Below are positions 9,275 to 17,885 of a DNA stretch of 45,479 nt, piece by piece. Below the pieces are notes generated by a model. The model saw nothing but the letters and a program-made list of their open reading frames with translations, did not search any database and was not told the origin of the DNA. Source of the stretch: Sphingobacterium sp. UBA4616 (GTDB lineage: Bacteria > Bacteroidota > Bacteroidia > Sphingobacteriales > Sphingobacteriaceae). Within the stretch, counting starts at the first letter, position 1; every line of letters begins with the position of its first letter. The position numbers and the translations under genes were made by a program. Where the stretch lies: NCBI GenBank assembly GCA_002386525.1, contig DGIS01000025.1:224099-269577 (forward strand). Direction: 5' to 3'.

Positions 9275-10225
9275 TTATTTACGTACAAAAAAGTCTACAT
9301 TTTGGGGCACAATGCTGATTATCTGACAATATTCAGGAACCTTGGTCAATAAAATGGGTAAGTACTGTACCTGATTCTTCTCCCAATCTGAAAGGTCTAC
9401 CACCGCCTCAAAATCGCGCGAAGTATACTTATTGTAATCTTTTACGGACATCAATACCGTGACAACAACTTTACTTGGACTAAGTCTGACCGAACTATAC
9501 CGTTGTCCATTTTCCACCTTGACAGGTAATTCGATTACTTTCTCGGTCAATTCACCTACTGGCATCAGCACCTCAACAGACGTTGGATAAACATTGATAT
9601 TCCCTTTTTGGTTTCTCGCCAGATTTGCAACAGTTCGTACATCGGTCTCCACGTCTTTCCCGCGTACGGTATCGGTTTCCCAGTATTCAATTGCCGAGAC
9701 ATCCTCATAAGGCCCGGTGATGGTCACATAAGCTGGTATAACTTTGGTTTCAGCGATAAAGCCGTATCCCCGTTTAAATGCAATATTAGCAAGGGGATTT
9801 ACAGGCACTTTACGTTGTGTCTGTTTCGAAAAATCAAAAAACAAGGTATCGGGACTGACAGAGACGACCCGCTGTTCATGCGGAAATTGCCGATTAATAA
9901 ATCCCAGCTGATTAGAAAAAACGATCCAATCTTTGGTTTTTAATGAGCTTAGGTCGACCTGAACTTTAGGTGTTTCCAAAGCAGCTTTTGAAAATAAAAA
10001 TTGCCATCCAGTCATTTCCAGCTTAACTTTTACAGTATCAGACTGCTGCGGGTGGAACGCCCGCTTCTCTGGCAGATTAACGTATTCAATCGCGGCCTTG
10101 ACGGATACAGTATATTGGTTGGAGATCGAAAATAATAGCCAAGCTAACAACGAAATTCCAACACAACGTATGAAGATATTTATCTTACGCCGTTGGATCT
10201 TATTTATTCGAACTGTATTCGCCAT
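9275..10225 (-). CDS. YbbR-like domain protein (CdaR-type)
   Basis: A 316-residue protein with one N-terminal transmembrane helix (about residues 23-43) and an extracytoplasmic region made of YbbR-like repeats. In Firmicutes such proteins regulate the c-di-AMP synthase CdaA, but no diadenylate cyclase gene is nearby. In Bacteroidota the usual context is yajC/coaE, as here. The gene follows the yajC terminator and therefore heads its own transcript with coaE and the exonuclease. A perfect -7 box TAAGTTTG ends only 4 bp before the ATG. Confidence 0.88.
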   Translation of the reverse strand: MANTVRINKIQRRKINIFIRCVGISLLAWLLFSISNQYTVSVKAAIEYVNLPEKRAFHPQQSDTVKVKLEMTGWQFLFSKAALETPKVQVDLSSLKTKDWIVFSNQLGFINRQFPHEQRVVSVSPDTLFFDFSKQTQRKVPVNPLANIAFKRGYGFIAETKVIPAYVTITGPYEDVSAIEYWETDTVRGKDVETDVRTVANLARNQKGNINVYPTSVEVLMPVGELTEKVIELPVKVENGQRYSSVRLSPSKVVVTVLMSVKDYNKYTSRDFEAVVDLSDWEKNQVQYLPILLTKVPEYCQIISIVPQNVDFFVRK

Positions 10226-10229
10226 GATA

Positions 10230-10237
10230 CAAACTTA
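10230..10237 (-). promoter_or_regulatory. Bacteroidota -7 box immediately before ybbR
   Basis: On the minus strand TAAGTTTG matches the TAnnTTTG consensus exactly and ends 4 bp before the ATG. If it is used, the transcript would be nearly leaderless. No clear -33 TTTG is seen at the usual spacing. Confidence 0.4.
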
Positions 10238-10366
10238 ATCAATTTGCATAAAAATCAGCGTTCTAATCTTCAATTTTAAAAACGACAAAATTTATATCGT
10301 ATTTTTTTCTTACTCAGCGGGGGTTTTAACAAAAATGGACATTCCGTTGATAAACCAAAATAAAAA

Positions 10367-10395
10367 AAGGCCAGTTTTCTTAAAAAACTGGCCTT
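10367..10395 (-). terminator. strong terminator after yajC
   Basis: A perfect 12-bp stem (AAGGCCAGTTTT and its complement), a 5-base loop, and on the minus strand a run of T after the stem. It closes the leuDH/nusB–DUF1573–yajC unit and separates it from ybbR–coaE. Confidence 0.92.
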
Positions 10396-10415
10396 CATTT
10401 CTCTCTCGAAAAAGC

Positions 10416-10733
10416 TTATGAAGCGCTCTTCTCTGTGTTGTTAGCAGCTTTAGAAGCATCTAACGCGATTGCTGATTTGTCAAAACGAATTCTAACGCCC
10501 GAACCTACATCAACCAAGAATGTAGTATCTGATACTTCTACAATACGACCGTGAATACCAGCTGTCGTTACTACTTTAGAGTTTACACCAAGTTCTTCAA
10601 TATATTTTTTGTGATCTTTTTGCTTCTTCATTTGCGGTCTGATCATGAAGAAATAAAATACCACGATAATCAAAACCATTGGTAGAAAACTCATCAAATT
10701 GCCACCCGCTGCTTGTAATAATACTGTGTTCAT
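10416..10733 (-). CDS. yajC: preprotein translocase accessory subunit YajC
   Basis: Small inner-membrane partner of SecDF in the Sec translocon. The 105-residue protein has a single helix (about residues 14-32) ending in FYFFMIRPQMKKQK, the family hallmark, followed by the small domain with the VVTTAGIHGRIVEV core. It lies 26 bp after the DUF1573 lipoprotein gene and is followed by a strong terminator. The nusB–DUF1573–yajC order is a standard Bacteroidota arrangement. Confidence 0.96.
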   Translation of the reverse strand: MNTVLLQAAGGNLMSFLPMVLIIVVFYFFMIRPQMKKQKDHKKYIEELGVNSKVVTTAGIHGRIVEVSDTTFLVDVGSGVRIRFDKSAIALDASKAANNTEKSAS

Positions 10734-10759
10734 TTGTAATTATATCGTTTAATAATGTG

Positions 10760-11221
10760 TTATTTTGCTAATACTTCGCCTTTTAGCTGCACGGTTGTCA
10801 AACCGTTTGAAGCATTCGATTGAATCGTAATGATCTTCTGTTGTTTGCCAACTTGTCCTTCACTGTTGAAAGTTACATGGATTTCAGATGTTCCACCCGG
10901 CAAAATAGGGCTTTTTGAAAATTCAGGCTGCGTACATCCACATGAAGCTGTCACTTTCGAGATAATAATAGGTGCATCACCTGTATTTTTAAGCGCAAAG
11001 GTATGTTTTACCTGCGCACCTTCCTTTACCTGACCGAAATCAAATGCAGATTCTTCAAATTCTACTTTCCCCAATTGTGCTGCAGCCTTAGAAAGGCTAT
11101 CTGCAGCGGCGGTGTCAGTTGCTATCCTCGCTCCTTCTTCTTTTCCCTTGTTTGCATTTCCACAAGAAAAGAAAAACATTGCTAGCAAAGCTAAAACCGA
11201 ATATTTGCCAAAGTTTTTCAT
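10760..11221 (-). CDS. DUF1573 domain lipoprotein
   Basis: A 153-residue exported protein with a hydrophobic signal ending in FFFSCGN, a plausible lipobox, then a DUF1573 Ig-like domain (about residues 50-150). The domain contains the conserved CGCT segment after KVTAS and the PGGTSEIHVTFNS strand typical of the family. Probably an envelope-anchored beta-sandwich protein; its molecular role is unknown. It starts 28 bp after nusB stops and precedes yajC by 26 bp. Confidence 0.92.
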   Translation of the reverse strand: MKNFGKYSVLALLAMFFFSCGNANKGKEEGARIATDTAAADSLSKAAAQLGKVEFEESAFDFGQVKEGAQVKHTFALKNTGDAPIIISKVTASCGCTQPEFSKSPILPGGTSEIHVTFNSEGQVGKQQKIITIQSNASNGLTTVQLKGEVLAK

Positions 11222-11249
11222 TCGTATAAATTATTTATCAGAATTGATG

Positions 11250-12197
11250 TTAATCTCTTAAACCACGACCTGCCTTTTGGATTCTTCCCTGCTGGTTCAG
11301 ATCGTTCAATATTTTATCTAAGATACCATTAATAAATGTATTACTTTTCAATGTACTGAATACCTTAGAAATTTCAATATACTCATTTATTGTTACTTTC
11401 ACGGGAATTGATGGAAAATTAATCAATTCGCATATCGCCATACGCATCAATAAGGTATCCATCAAAGCAATCCGATCTGACTCCCAATTCTTTGTTTTAT
11501 CAGAGATAAGCTTTTGATACTCATTTGTATTGCGAATCGTTTTACCCAATAATGTAATGATATAATCGCTATCGTCATTCCAATTTTGTGTAATTTCTGC
11601 AAGTTTATTTCTACGCGGATCTTCCGAACTGAAATTCTTAAATGTCTTCGCAATAAGTGCTTGCAACACTTCTTTATCCACCTGCCAGTTGATGAATTTT
11701 TCTTCAAAAACCTGCTCAATAACTGGCGATTTCAAGATGATCTTTTTAAAGATATGTTTGATAATATCTTTTTCCGTACCAATCGAGCGATCTTCTTGTT
11801 GCAAGTATTCTAAATAAGCCTCAGAATCCTTTAATTGCAAAAACACGGTACGCACGATCTCCGGATCAAAATTCCATGAAATCCTATACTTTTTGACACC
11901 TTCTCCATATTGTGGATTTTGTCTCAATGACTCAATAAAAGTGTTTGTACTTAACTTGGTCGTTAAAGACAAGTCTTTTTCAGTTGGTAAGAATTTATTG
12001 GCCCTACCCTCTGCATCTATTAAGACGTAATCTGACACTTCATCTAATAGATTCAGTGTCCACATATACATCTCATAGACCTCATCCACATTTTTTAATA
12101 GTGCTTTTTCAAATGTTTTGATGTCTTTGTCTTCCGAAAGACTGTACGCATAAAGCGTTTGCACTACTTTTACCCTCAGGTGTCTCCTGTTTAACAT
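11250..12197 (-). CDS. nusB: transcription antitermination factor NusB (long Bacteroidota form)
   Basis: RNA-binding factor that, with NusE/S10, promotes antitermination of rRNA transcription. The 315-residue product is more than twice the length of E. coli NusB. The N-terminal RRHLRVKVVQTLYAY is the NusB start, a long insertion of Bacteroidota type fills the middle, and the C-terminal NusB core (MRMAICELINFPSIPVKVTINEYIEISK) is conserved. It lies 60 bp downstream of the leucine dehydrogenase-like gene and upstream of DUF1573–yajC. Confidence 0.94.
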   Translation of the reverse strand: MLNRRHLRVKVVQTLYAYSLSEDKDIKTFEKALLKNVDEVYEMYMWTLNLLDEVSDYVLIDAEGRANKFLPTEKDLSLTTKLSTNTFIESLRQNPQYGEGVKKYRISWNFDPEIVRTVFLQLKDSEAYLEYLQQEDRSIGTEKDIIKHIFKKIILKSPVIEQVFEEKFINWQVDKEVLQALIAKTFKNFSSEDPRRNKLAEITQNWNDDSDYIITLLGKTIRNTNEYQKLISDKTKNWESDRIALMDTLLMRMAICELINFPSIPVKVTINEYIEISKVFSTLKSNTFINGILDKILNDLNQQGRIQKAGRGLRD

Positions 12198-12259
12198 AGT
12201 AATTTAAAGAACGATTTTTTTTATAAAATAATAAGTAAGAACGATTTTGGGAATGAAGA

Positions 12260-13339
12260 CTATCGCTTGATTTTTTTAATATCTTGGATACGCTTCTCCG
12301 CGATGCGATTGGCCGCTTCAAAAGTTGAGATATTTTCTTCTTTTGATTTTTTCAATACGTCTCTTGTTGCATTATAAATATTTTTAATCACAAATTCAGT
12401 GTGGTCTACACCATAGTTTTGAATTTCTGAATAACAGCCAATTAATGCCCCTGCGTTAATCAAATAGTCCGGAGCATATAATATACCTCTTTCATGCAGA
12501 ATTGAACTGGTGATCAATTCATCTTTCAATTGATTATTTGCCGAACCAGCAATAATTTTGCATTGCATTTTTTGCGCTGATTCTGGATTTACTGTACCGC
12601 CCAATGCACAAGGAGCATATACATCAAAATCGTGATCAAATACTTCACCGTAGGGAATTGGCTCGGCTTTGTACTTGGCCGCTACTTTCAACATTTTCTC
12701 CTCTGTAATATCACTGACATACACGCGTGCATTCTCTTCACGCAACATCGCAATCAAACGCTCACCGACTCCACCTACGCCATGGACGATGACCTTTTTG
12801 CCAGCTACACTCTCCGACCCATAGAGTTCTTTCAAACAAGCTTTGATCCCAAAATAAACACCTTGTGCAGCAAAGATCGAAGGATCGCCAACACCACTAC
12901 CATGAATTGCTTTTGGCAAACCAGCCACGTGGTCGGTCTCCGTATAAATATGTTCTAGATCGCGTTGGGTAGTGCCTACGTCCAAAGAAGCAATGAAATT
13001 ACCATTCAATCCTTCAATGAACTGGCCCAAACGGCGCAATAAAACCTCAGATTTGTCCAAACGGCTATTACCGATTATCACAGCACTTCCCCCACCGAGA
13101 TTCAATCCGGTGATGGCAGACTTATAGGTAATGGCCTTGGATAAACGTAAAGCATCCTCAATAGCTTCTTCTGTACTTTCGTATGGTAACATACGAACCC
13201 CTCCTATCGCAGGCCCCAATGTGGTATCATGGATCGCAACGATAGCTTTTAAGCCCACTAATTCATCATTACAGAAAAATAAGTTTTGATGACCAGACTG
13301 GCTCATCAATTCAAAAATAGAATTTTGAGATGTTGACAT
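12260..13339 (-). CDS. Glu/Leu/Phe/Val dehydrogenase family protein
   Basis: A 359-residue member of the leucine/phenylalanine dehydrogenase family, which deaminates branched or aromatic amino acids with NAD. The N-terminal substrate domain contains ITYKSA (Lys73, equivalent to Lys68 of Bacillus LeuDH) and SLDVGTT (Asp120, equivalent to Asp115). The NAD domain has GVGGVGE and C-terminal APDYLINAGALI. The glycine-rich loop reads GGGSAVIIG, so the second catalytic lysine (Lys80 in LeuDH) is Ser85 here. It may therefore be inactive as a dehydrogenase or use another residue. It has a good promoter and sits upstream of nusB. Confidence 0.88.
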   Translation of the reverse strand: MSTSQNSIFELMSQSGHQNLFFCNDELVGLKAIVAIHDTTLGPAIGGVRMLPYESTEEAIEDALRLSKAITYKSAITGLNLGGGSAVIIGNSRLDKSEVLLRRLGQFIEGLNGNFIASLDVGTTQRDLEHIYTETDHVAGLPKAIHGSGVGDPSIFAAQGVYFGIKACLKELYGSESVAGKKVIVHGVGGVGERLIAMLREENARVYVSDITEEKMLKVAAKYKAEPIPYGEVFDHDFDVYAPCALGGTVNPESAQKMQCKIIAGSANNQLKDELITSSILHERGILYAPDYLINAGALIGCYSEIQNYGVDHTEFVIKNIYNATRDVLKKSKEENISTFEAANRIAEKRIQDIKKIKR

Positions 13340-13385
13340 AAAATGTACTACTCTAATTTGTTTTAATTTTTTAAGGCACTTGATG

Positions 13386-13393
13386 CAAAAGTA
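13386..13393 (-). promoter_or_regulatory. -7 promoter box of the Leu dehydrogenase-like gene
   Basis: On the minus strand TACTTTTG is an exact TAnnTTTG match about 46 bp before the ATG. A TTG triplet lies 23 bp upstream of it (13417-13419) and could serve as the -33 element. Confidence 0.55.
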
Positions 13394-13502
13394 GGAAAAT
13401 TATTCGTTGTGCGTAACAACTTTTTTTATCCAAGACTTAACATTTGATTTCCGAATGACAGTAAATTCACTTAAATCGTAAAACATTTTGACGAATTAGT
13501 TC

Positions 13503-13510
13503 TACTTTTG
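13503..13510 (+). promoter_or_regulatory. -7 promoter box of the ABC transporter gene
   Basis: TACTTTTG is an exact TAnnTTTG match and ends 10 bp before the ATG, implying a very short leader. The nearest TTTG upstream (13487-13490) is closer than the usual -33 spacing. Confidence 0.45.
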
Positions 13511-13520
13511 TATCCATAAT

Positions 13521-15302
13521 ATGAAGGATCTCGCCTACTTAAATAAATACTTTTATAAATACCGCTGGAAACTGATTCCAGGGGTTATTTTTGTTATCAT
13601 CTCCAACTATTTCGGGGTATTGCCCGCAAAGGTAATCCGCGAAGCATTTGATTTGGTACAGGAAAACATCTATCTGTACCGTCTATTTGATGGTTTCGAA
13701 AGACAGGAACTCATCTACCAGGTATTTGGCACCAGTCTCCTGTTTTTTGGTTTCGTCGTGCTCCTTCTTTCGCTTTTACGGGGTATTTTCTTATTCTTTA
13801 TGCGGCAAACGATCATCTTAACGTCACGTTATATTGAATACGATCTCAAAAATGAGATCTATAACCACTATCAGGATTTAAACTTTGGTTTCTTTAGAAA
13901 GAATAATACAGGGGATCTGATGAGCCGTGCCACAGAGGATGTCAATCAGGTGCGTAACTACCTGGGACCTGCCATTATGTATGCGATTAACACTGTTGTC
14001 CTTTCTATCATGGTTATTTATGCGATGTATAGCGTCAATGGACGGTTGGCGACCTATGCATTGGCGCCAATACCGGTTCTATCGGTTATTATTTTATTTG
14101 TCAATAAGATTATTAACAAGCGTAGCTTAAAAATACAGAAACAATTGGCCAACCTTTCTTCTTTCGTGCAGGAAACATTTGCCGGTATCCGCGTCATCAA
14201 GACCTATACCAGAGAACAAAATAAAATGCAGGAATTTGAGAAGGAAAGTACCATTTATCGAAATACGGCTCTTGATCTTGTCAAAGTGCAGGCTGTTTTC
14301 TTTCCGCTTATTCTTTTGCTTATTGGGCTCAGCACGGTAATTACCATCTACATTGGTGGGATTGAAGTTGCCAAAGGCACTGTAACGGCTGGAAATATAG
14401 CGGAGTTTATTATCTATGTCAATCAATTAACTTTCCCTGCGATGTCCTTGGCTTGGGTAACTTCACTGGTGCAGCGTGCCGCAGCCTCGCAAAAACGCAT
14501 CAATGAATTTCTTCAGACGGAATCTCCAATTGTAAATGGAAAAGGCACCAAAGAATTAGCTGGTGCAATCCGGGGTGAGGAGATTTCCTTTACTTATCCG
14601 GAAACAGGCATTCAAGCCATTAAAAATATATCCTTTCAAATTCCGATCGGGAAAACACTTGCTATTATAGGAAAAACAGGGTCCGGAAAATCAACCCTAG
14701 CCAACTTACTTCTCCGGATGTATGACACCGATAAGGGAAAAATATATTACGACAATCTGGAGATCAAAGCTTTTGATTTCAAAAGCTTGCGCCAACAAAT
14801 TGGATTTGTCCCACAAGATGTTTTCTTATTTTCGGATACCATTGCTAATAACATAGGCTTTGGCCTGGATCAATTTACACAGGAACAAGTGGAGCAGGCC
14901 GCTAAGGATGCTGCTGTATACGACAATATTATCGCCTTTGAAGATGGTTTTGAAACTGCTGTTGGCGAACGTGGTATCACCCTCTCTGGTGGACAAAAAC
15001 AACGGGTGTCTATCGCTCGCGCCCTGATTAAAGAACCCAAAGTATTGATATTTGACGACTGTCTTTCAGCCGTGGACACAAAAACGGAGGAAACAATTCT
15101 CCGTTCACTCAGCCGCATTATGAAAGGCAAGACTTGTATTTTTATCGCGCACCGCATCTCAACGATCAAGAATGCAGATCATATTCTTGTGATGGATCAA
15201 GGCGAAATTGTTGAACAAGGTACGCACACTGAACTGATGGAGAAAAGAGGTGAATATTTTGAACTCCATGAAAAACAGTTACTGGAAAGTATAGTCGAAT
15301 AG
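13521..15302 (+). CDS. ABC exporter half-transporter (ABCB type)
   Basis: Fused membrane and ATPase subunit, 593 residues, that exports drugs, lipids or peptides as a dimer. Residues 1-320 form the six-helix exporter domain. The ATPase domain has Walker A GKTGSGKS (about 384-391), signature LSGGQKQR (about 488-495) and Walker B followed by DDCLSAVD (about 512-519). The residue after the Walker B Asp is Asp, not the usual catalytic Glu, as in the degenerate half of heterodimeric exporters such as BmrC or TM287. It stands alone on the plus strand, divergent from the dehydrogenase gene. The cargo is unknown. Confidence 0.92.
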   Translation: MKDLAYLNKYFYKYRWKLIPGVIFVIISNYFGVLPAKVIREAFDLVQENIYLYRLFDGFERQELIYQVFGTSLLFFGFVVLLLSLLRGIFLFFMRQTIILTSRYIEYDLKNEIYNHYQDLNFGFFRKNNTGDLMSRATEDVNQVRNYLGPAIMYAINTVVLSIMVIYAMYSVNGRLATYALAPIPVLSVIILFVNKIINKRSLKIQKQLANLSSFVQETFAGIRVIKTYTREQNKMQEFEKESTIYRNTALDLVKVQAVFFPLILLLIGLSTVITIYIGGIEVAKGTVTAGNIAEFIIYVNQLTFPAMSLAWVTSLVQRAAASQKRINEFLQTESPIVNGKGTKELAGAIRGEEISFTYPETGIQAIKNISFQIPIGKTLAIIGKTGSGKSTLANLLLRMYDTDKGKIYYDNLEIKAFDFKSLRQQIGFVPQDVFLFSDTIANNIGFGLDQFTQEQVEQAAKDAAVYDNIIAFEDGFETAVGERGITLSGGQKQRVSIARALIKEPKVLIFDDCLSAVDTKTEETILRSLSRIMKGKTCIFIAHRISTIKNADHILVMDQGEIVEQGTHTELMEKRGEYFELHEKQLLESIVE

Positions 15303-15321
15303 TTTAAATATCCCTGAATTT

Positions 15322-15376
15322 AGCTAAAGGATGCGGGCTAGTCTGATCTTGATCGGGCAGAACGCATTTTTTAGCT
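15322..15376. terminator. bidirectional terminator between convergent ABC and MFS genes
   Basis: Nested inverted repeat: AGCTAAA and ATGCG on the left pair with CGCAT and TTTAGCT on the right, with further pairing (TCTG/CAGA, GATC/GATC) inside. It has T-rich flanks and overlaps the MFS stop codon. Confidence 0.6.
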
Positions 15377-16675
15377 GACTACCCGATCCACTATTGCTTT
15401 ATCTTCTTTAAAAAAAACGGCAAATAACATAAGACAAAAACCAGAAATACCGGCAGGAATAAACCAAAGGTATTCCCAAAATTGTGACGAATAGGCCGCT
15501 TTGAGATAATCCGATACAGCACCAGCAACCCAAAAACCGATCAACATCCCTACACCGTACATTGCAATGGTGATAAGTCCCTGTGCAGAAGCCTTGTATT
15601 TTTCACCAGCAATTCTATCTGTATAGATCTGGCCGACAACAAACATAAAATCATAGCAGATTCCATGCAATAAAATACCGAATACAAGTAAGAATGCTCT
15701 TTCTTGACCGTCACCGAATGCGAAAAACAAGTATCGGAGCGCCCAGGCGGAGATTCCTAATAGAATCATATTTTTATACCCAAGTCTTCTAAAGAAAAAT
15801 GGGATCAACAACAGACAAATTGCCTCAGAAAATTGCCCCATGGCCATCTTTGCAGTCGGATTTGGGATGCCAACATTTACCAAAAAAGGATTAGCATTTT
15901 GGTAATAAAACGAAATCGGAATACAGATGACAATGGCTGTTACAAAAAAAATTAGAAAACTCCGCTGCTTTAAAAGCTTTAGCGCATCTAAACCAATCTC
16001 TTTTCCAAAATCAAATTTTTCCCCCTTAATGTTGGCTTGTGGCGGCGTCTTTGGTAATGCGAGACTAAAGAATGCCAATAGCAGTGAACAAATCGCCCCC
16101 ATAATAAAAGTATTGTGAAGGGCACCTTCCGCTATCGATTCGGGTGCGTCCCAACGAAACAAATAACTGATCACAAGCCCCGAACAGATCCAACCAATCG
16201 TTCCCCAAACACGCAATCCCGGAAAATCTTTCTTCGCATCTTCTATATGACGGAATGCTATTCCATTAGATAAAGACAGCGACGACATATATGCCATAAA
16301 GTAAATAAATACATAGGGATAGAAATGCGTTGCATCGGGTGTCTGTGACATTCCATAGAGTAGCACCGCTCCAATCAGGTGTAAAGCTGAAAGTACGCGT
16401 TCGGCATTAAAGTATCTGTCAGAGACAAAACCGACAAAGAAAGGAGCAAATACGGCTCCAAGCGACTGTGTCGCAAAAATATTTGCTACCGCCATACCGG
16501 AAGCATTGAGCGAATTAATAAGGTATGTTCCCAAAGTTACAAACCAAGCCCCTTTGACAAAATACGTCAAAAACATCATCAGGGACAATTGCACACGTAA
16601 TACTGGATTCATCTGTTCATTAGTATTGGAAGAAGTTGATTTTTCTACTAAACACAACAACGCGTCCTGCGACAA
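15371..16675 (-). CDS. MFS permease, nucleoside:H+ symporter (NupG/XapB-like)
   Basis: Inner-membrane transporter of 434 residues with about 12 transmembrane helices. The opening NPVLRVQLSLMMFLTYFVKGAWFVTLGTYL matches the start of the NupG/XapB nucleoside symporter family once about 21 residues are skipped, so the true start may be the ATG at 16612. It is the last gene of the minus-strand run that begins with the GntP permease, 114 bp after the dipeptidase. The interval holds a strong hairpin, so co-transcription is possible but not certain. Family members carry nucleosides; in this context the substrate could differ. Confidence 0.85.
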   Translation of the reverse strand: MSQDALLCLVEKSTSSNTNEQMNPVLRVQLSLMMFLTYFVKGAWFVTLGTYLINSLNASGMAVANIFATQSLGAVFAPFFVGFVSDRYFNAERVLSALHLIGAVLLYGMSQTPDATHFYPYVFIYFMAYMSSLSLSNGIAFRHIEDAKKDFPGLRVWGTIGWICSGLVISYLFRWDAPESIAEGALHNTFIMGAICSLLLAFFSLALPKTPPQANIKGEKFDFGKEIGLDALKLLKQRSFLIFFVTAIVICIPISFYYQNANPFLVNVGIPNPTAKMAMGQFSEAICLLLIPFFFRRLGYKNMILLGISAWALRYLFFAFGDGQERAFLLVFGILLHGICYDFMFVVGQIYTDRIAGEKYKASAQGLITIAMYGVGMLIGFWVAGAVSDYLKAAYSSQFWEYLWFIPAGISGFCLMLFAVFFKEDKAIVDRVVS

Positions 16676-16770
16676 TAAGGTCTTCTAAGTGATGTCGCTC
16701 GTAACGGCGTAACTAAAAACCTAAAACATCTTAAATACCTGACATAGTCATTGATTTCATCAGTGCCCAA

Positions 16771-16806
16771 TGCTGCCACAACGCTATCTTTAAGATTGTG
16801 GCAGCA
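16771..16806 (-). repeat. hairpin at the dipeptidase stop codon
   Basis: Perfect 11-bp inverted repeat (TGCTGCCACAA and complement) around a 14-base loop. It overlaps the dipeptidase stop codon. No T-run follows on the minus strand, so it looks more like an mRNA-stabilising or processing hairpin than a terminator. Confidence 0.6.
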
Positions 16807-17884
16807 CATTTCGCATAAAATTAAGCCAATTCTTACTGGCGATTTTTTCAAGATCGGTTTTCCCATATCCTCGTTTTCCGAGAATACCAAAGACTTTCTG
16901 GATATCGGCAATTGTCTCTAGATCATAAGGGCATTGCTCCCGGCCAAAGGCTCCATCGAGATCACTTCCCACCCCCACGTGGTTCACATTTCCCGCCAAT
17001 TGACAAATATGGTCAATATTGTTGGCCACGATTTCCAAGGAGCAATTGCTTGTTTTAGGGTCCGATATACCTCGGATCCAGTTAGGCACCATCATCCAGG
17101 CATCTAGCGCCACACCAATGACGGCTTGCTTCTCAACAAGGGCTCTAATCATTTCATCACTAAACTGCCTATTGTGGTCCACAAATTTGCGGCAATTATT
17201 ATGGCTGGCCCAGATCGCGCCATGATAACGTTCGACAGCGTCCCAAAAGGCATCATCATTCAGGTGGGTCGCATCCAATATCATCCCTAGGCGCTCCATC
17301 TCGCGTAACAGCATGATGCCTTGCTCATTAAGCTTGCCAGATGCATCTGTCCCATTAGCATACCTACCTGGCCCATAATGTGCTGGCCCAATAGCTCGCA
17401 AACCATAGTTATATGCCGTTTCCAGATTACTGATATCCACTATGGAATCTGCACCTTCTAGACTCAACAGGTAACCAATCGGCTTATGCATATGATCAAT
17501 ACCATCCGACCATAGGACCATATGTTGATCCAAATCCGCCTTTGTACGAATCATTTTTAGCTGACCGTCAGCTTCCATTGCCCTATACCACGCGAGCTGC
17601 CCCTGGGTCTGCGCCCAAGCCTGTTCTGCGGAATACCAACCGGGCAAGGAACTTTCAGGTGTCACGAAACGGGCAATTTGAGTCGCAACGACCAAACCAA
17701 TATGACCACGACGCAATTCATCAAAAGTAACTGTTGCCCTACCACGATCTGGCTTGTCTTTCATCCCCCCTTCCCGACGATTAAGTTCGGTAATCGGAAG
17801 TCGAAGATCCCGGTTCCACTCCATGGCATTCATGCTTAAATCCAAATGAGCGTCTACCAAGAATGGCATTTCAAATTCATACAT
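16790..17884 (-). CDS. M19 family membrane-type dipeptidase
   Basis: Zinc dipeptidase of 364 residues related to renal dipeptidase. This family accepts dipeptides with a D-residue at the C-terminus. Metal-binding motifs are visible: VDAHLDLS near the N-terminus, SLEGADS in the middle, DATHLND, ASHNNCRKFVDHNR and GVGSDLDGAFG. No signal peptide is evident, so it is probably cytoplasmic. Its ATG lies 1 bp after the stop of the PLP enzyme gene, which implies translational coupling. Together with the upstream genes it points to use of D-amino acids from dipeptides. Confidence 0.93.
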   Translation of the reverse strand: MYEFEMPFLVDAHLDLSMNAMEWNRDLRLPITELNRREGGMKDKPDRGRATVTFDELRRGHIGLVVATQIARFVTPESSLPGWYSAEQAWAQTQGQLAWYRAMEADGQLKMIRTKADLDQHMVLWSDGIDHMHKPIGYLLSLEGADSIVDISNLETAYNYGLRAIGPAHYGPGRYANGTDASGKLNEQGIMLLREMERLGMILDATHLNDDAFWDAVERYHGAIWASHNNCRKFVDHNRQFSDEMIRALVEKQAVIGVALDAWMMVPNWIRGISDPKTSNCSLEIVANNIDHICQLAGNVNHVGVGSDLDGAFGREQCPYDLETIADIQKVFGILGKRGYGKTDLEKIASKNWLNFMRNVLPQS

Positions 17885-17885
17885 A

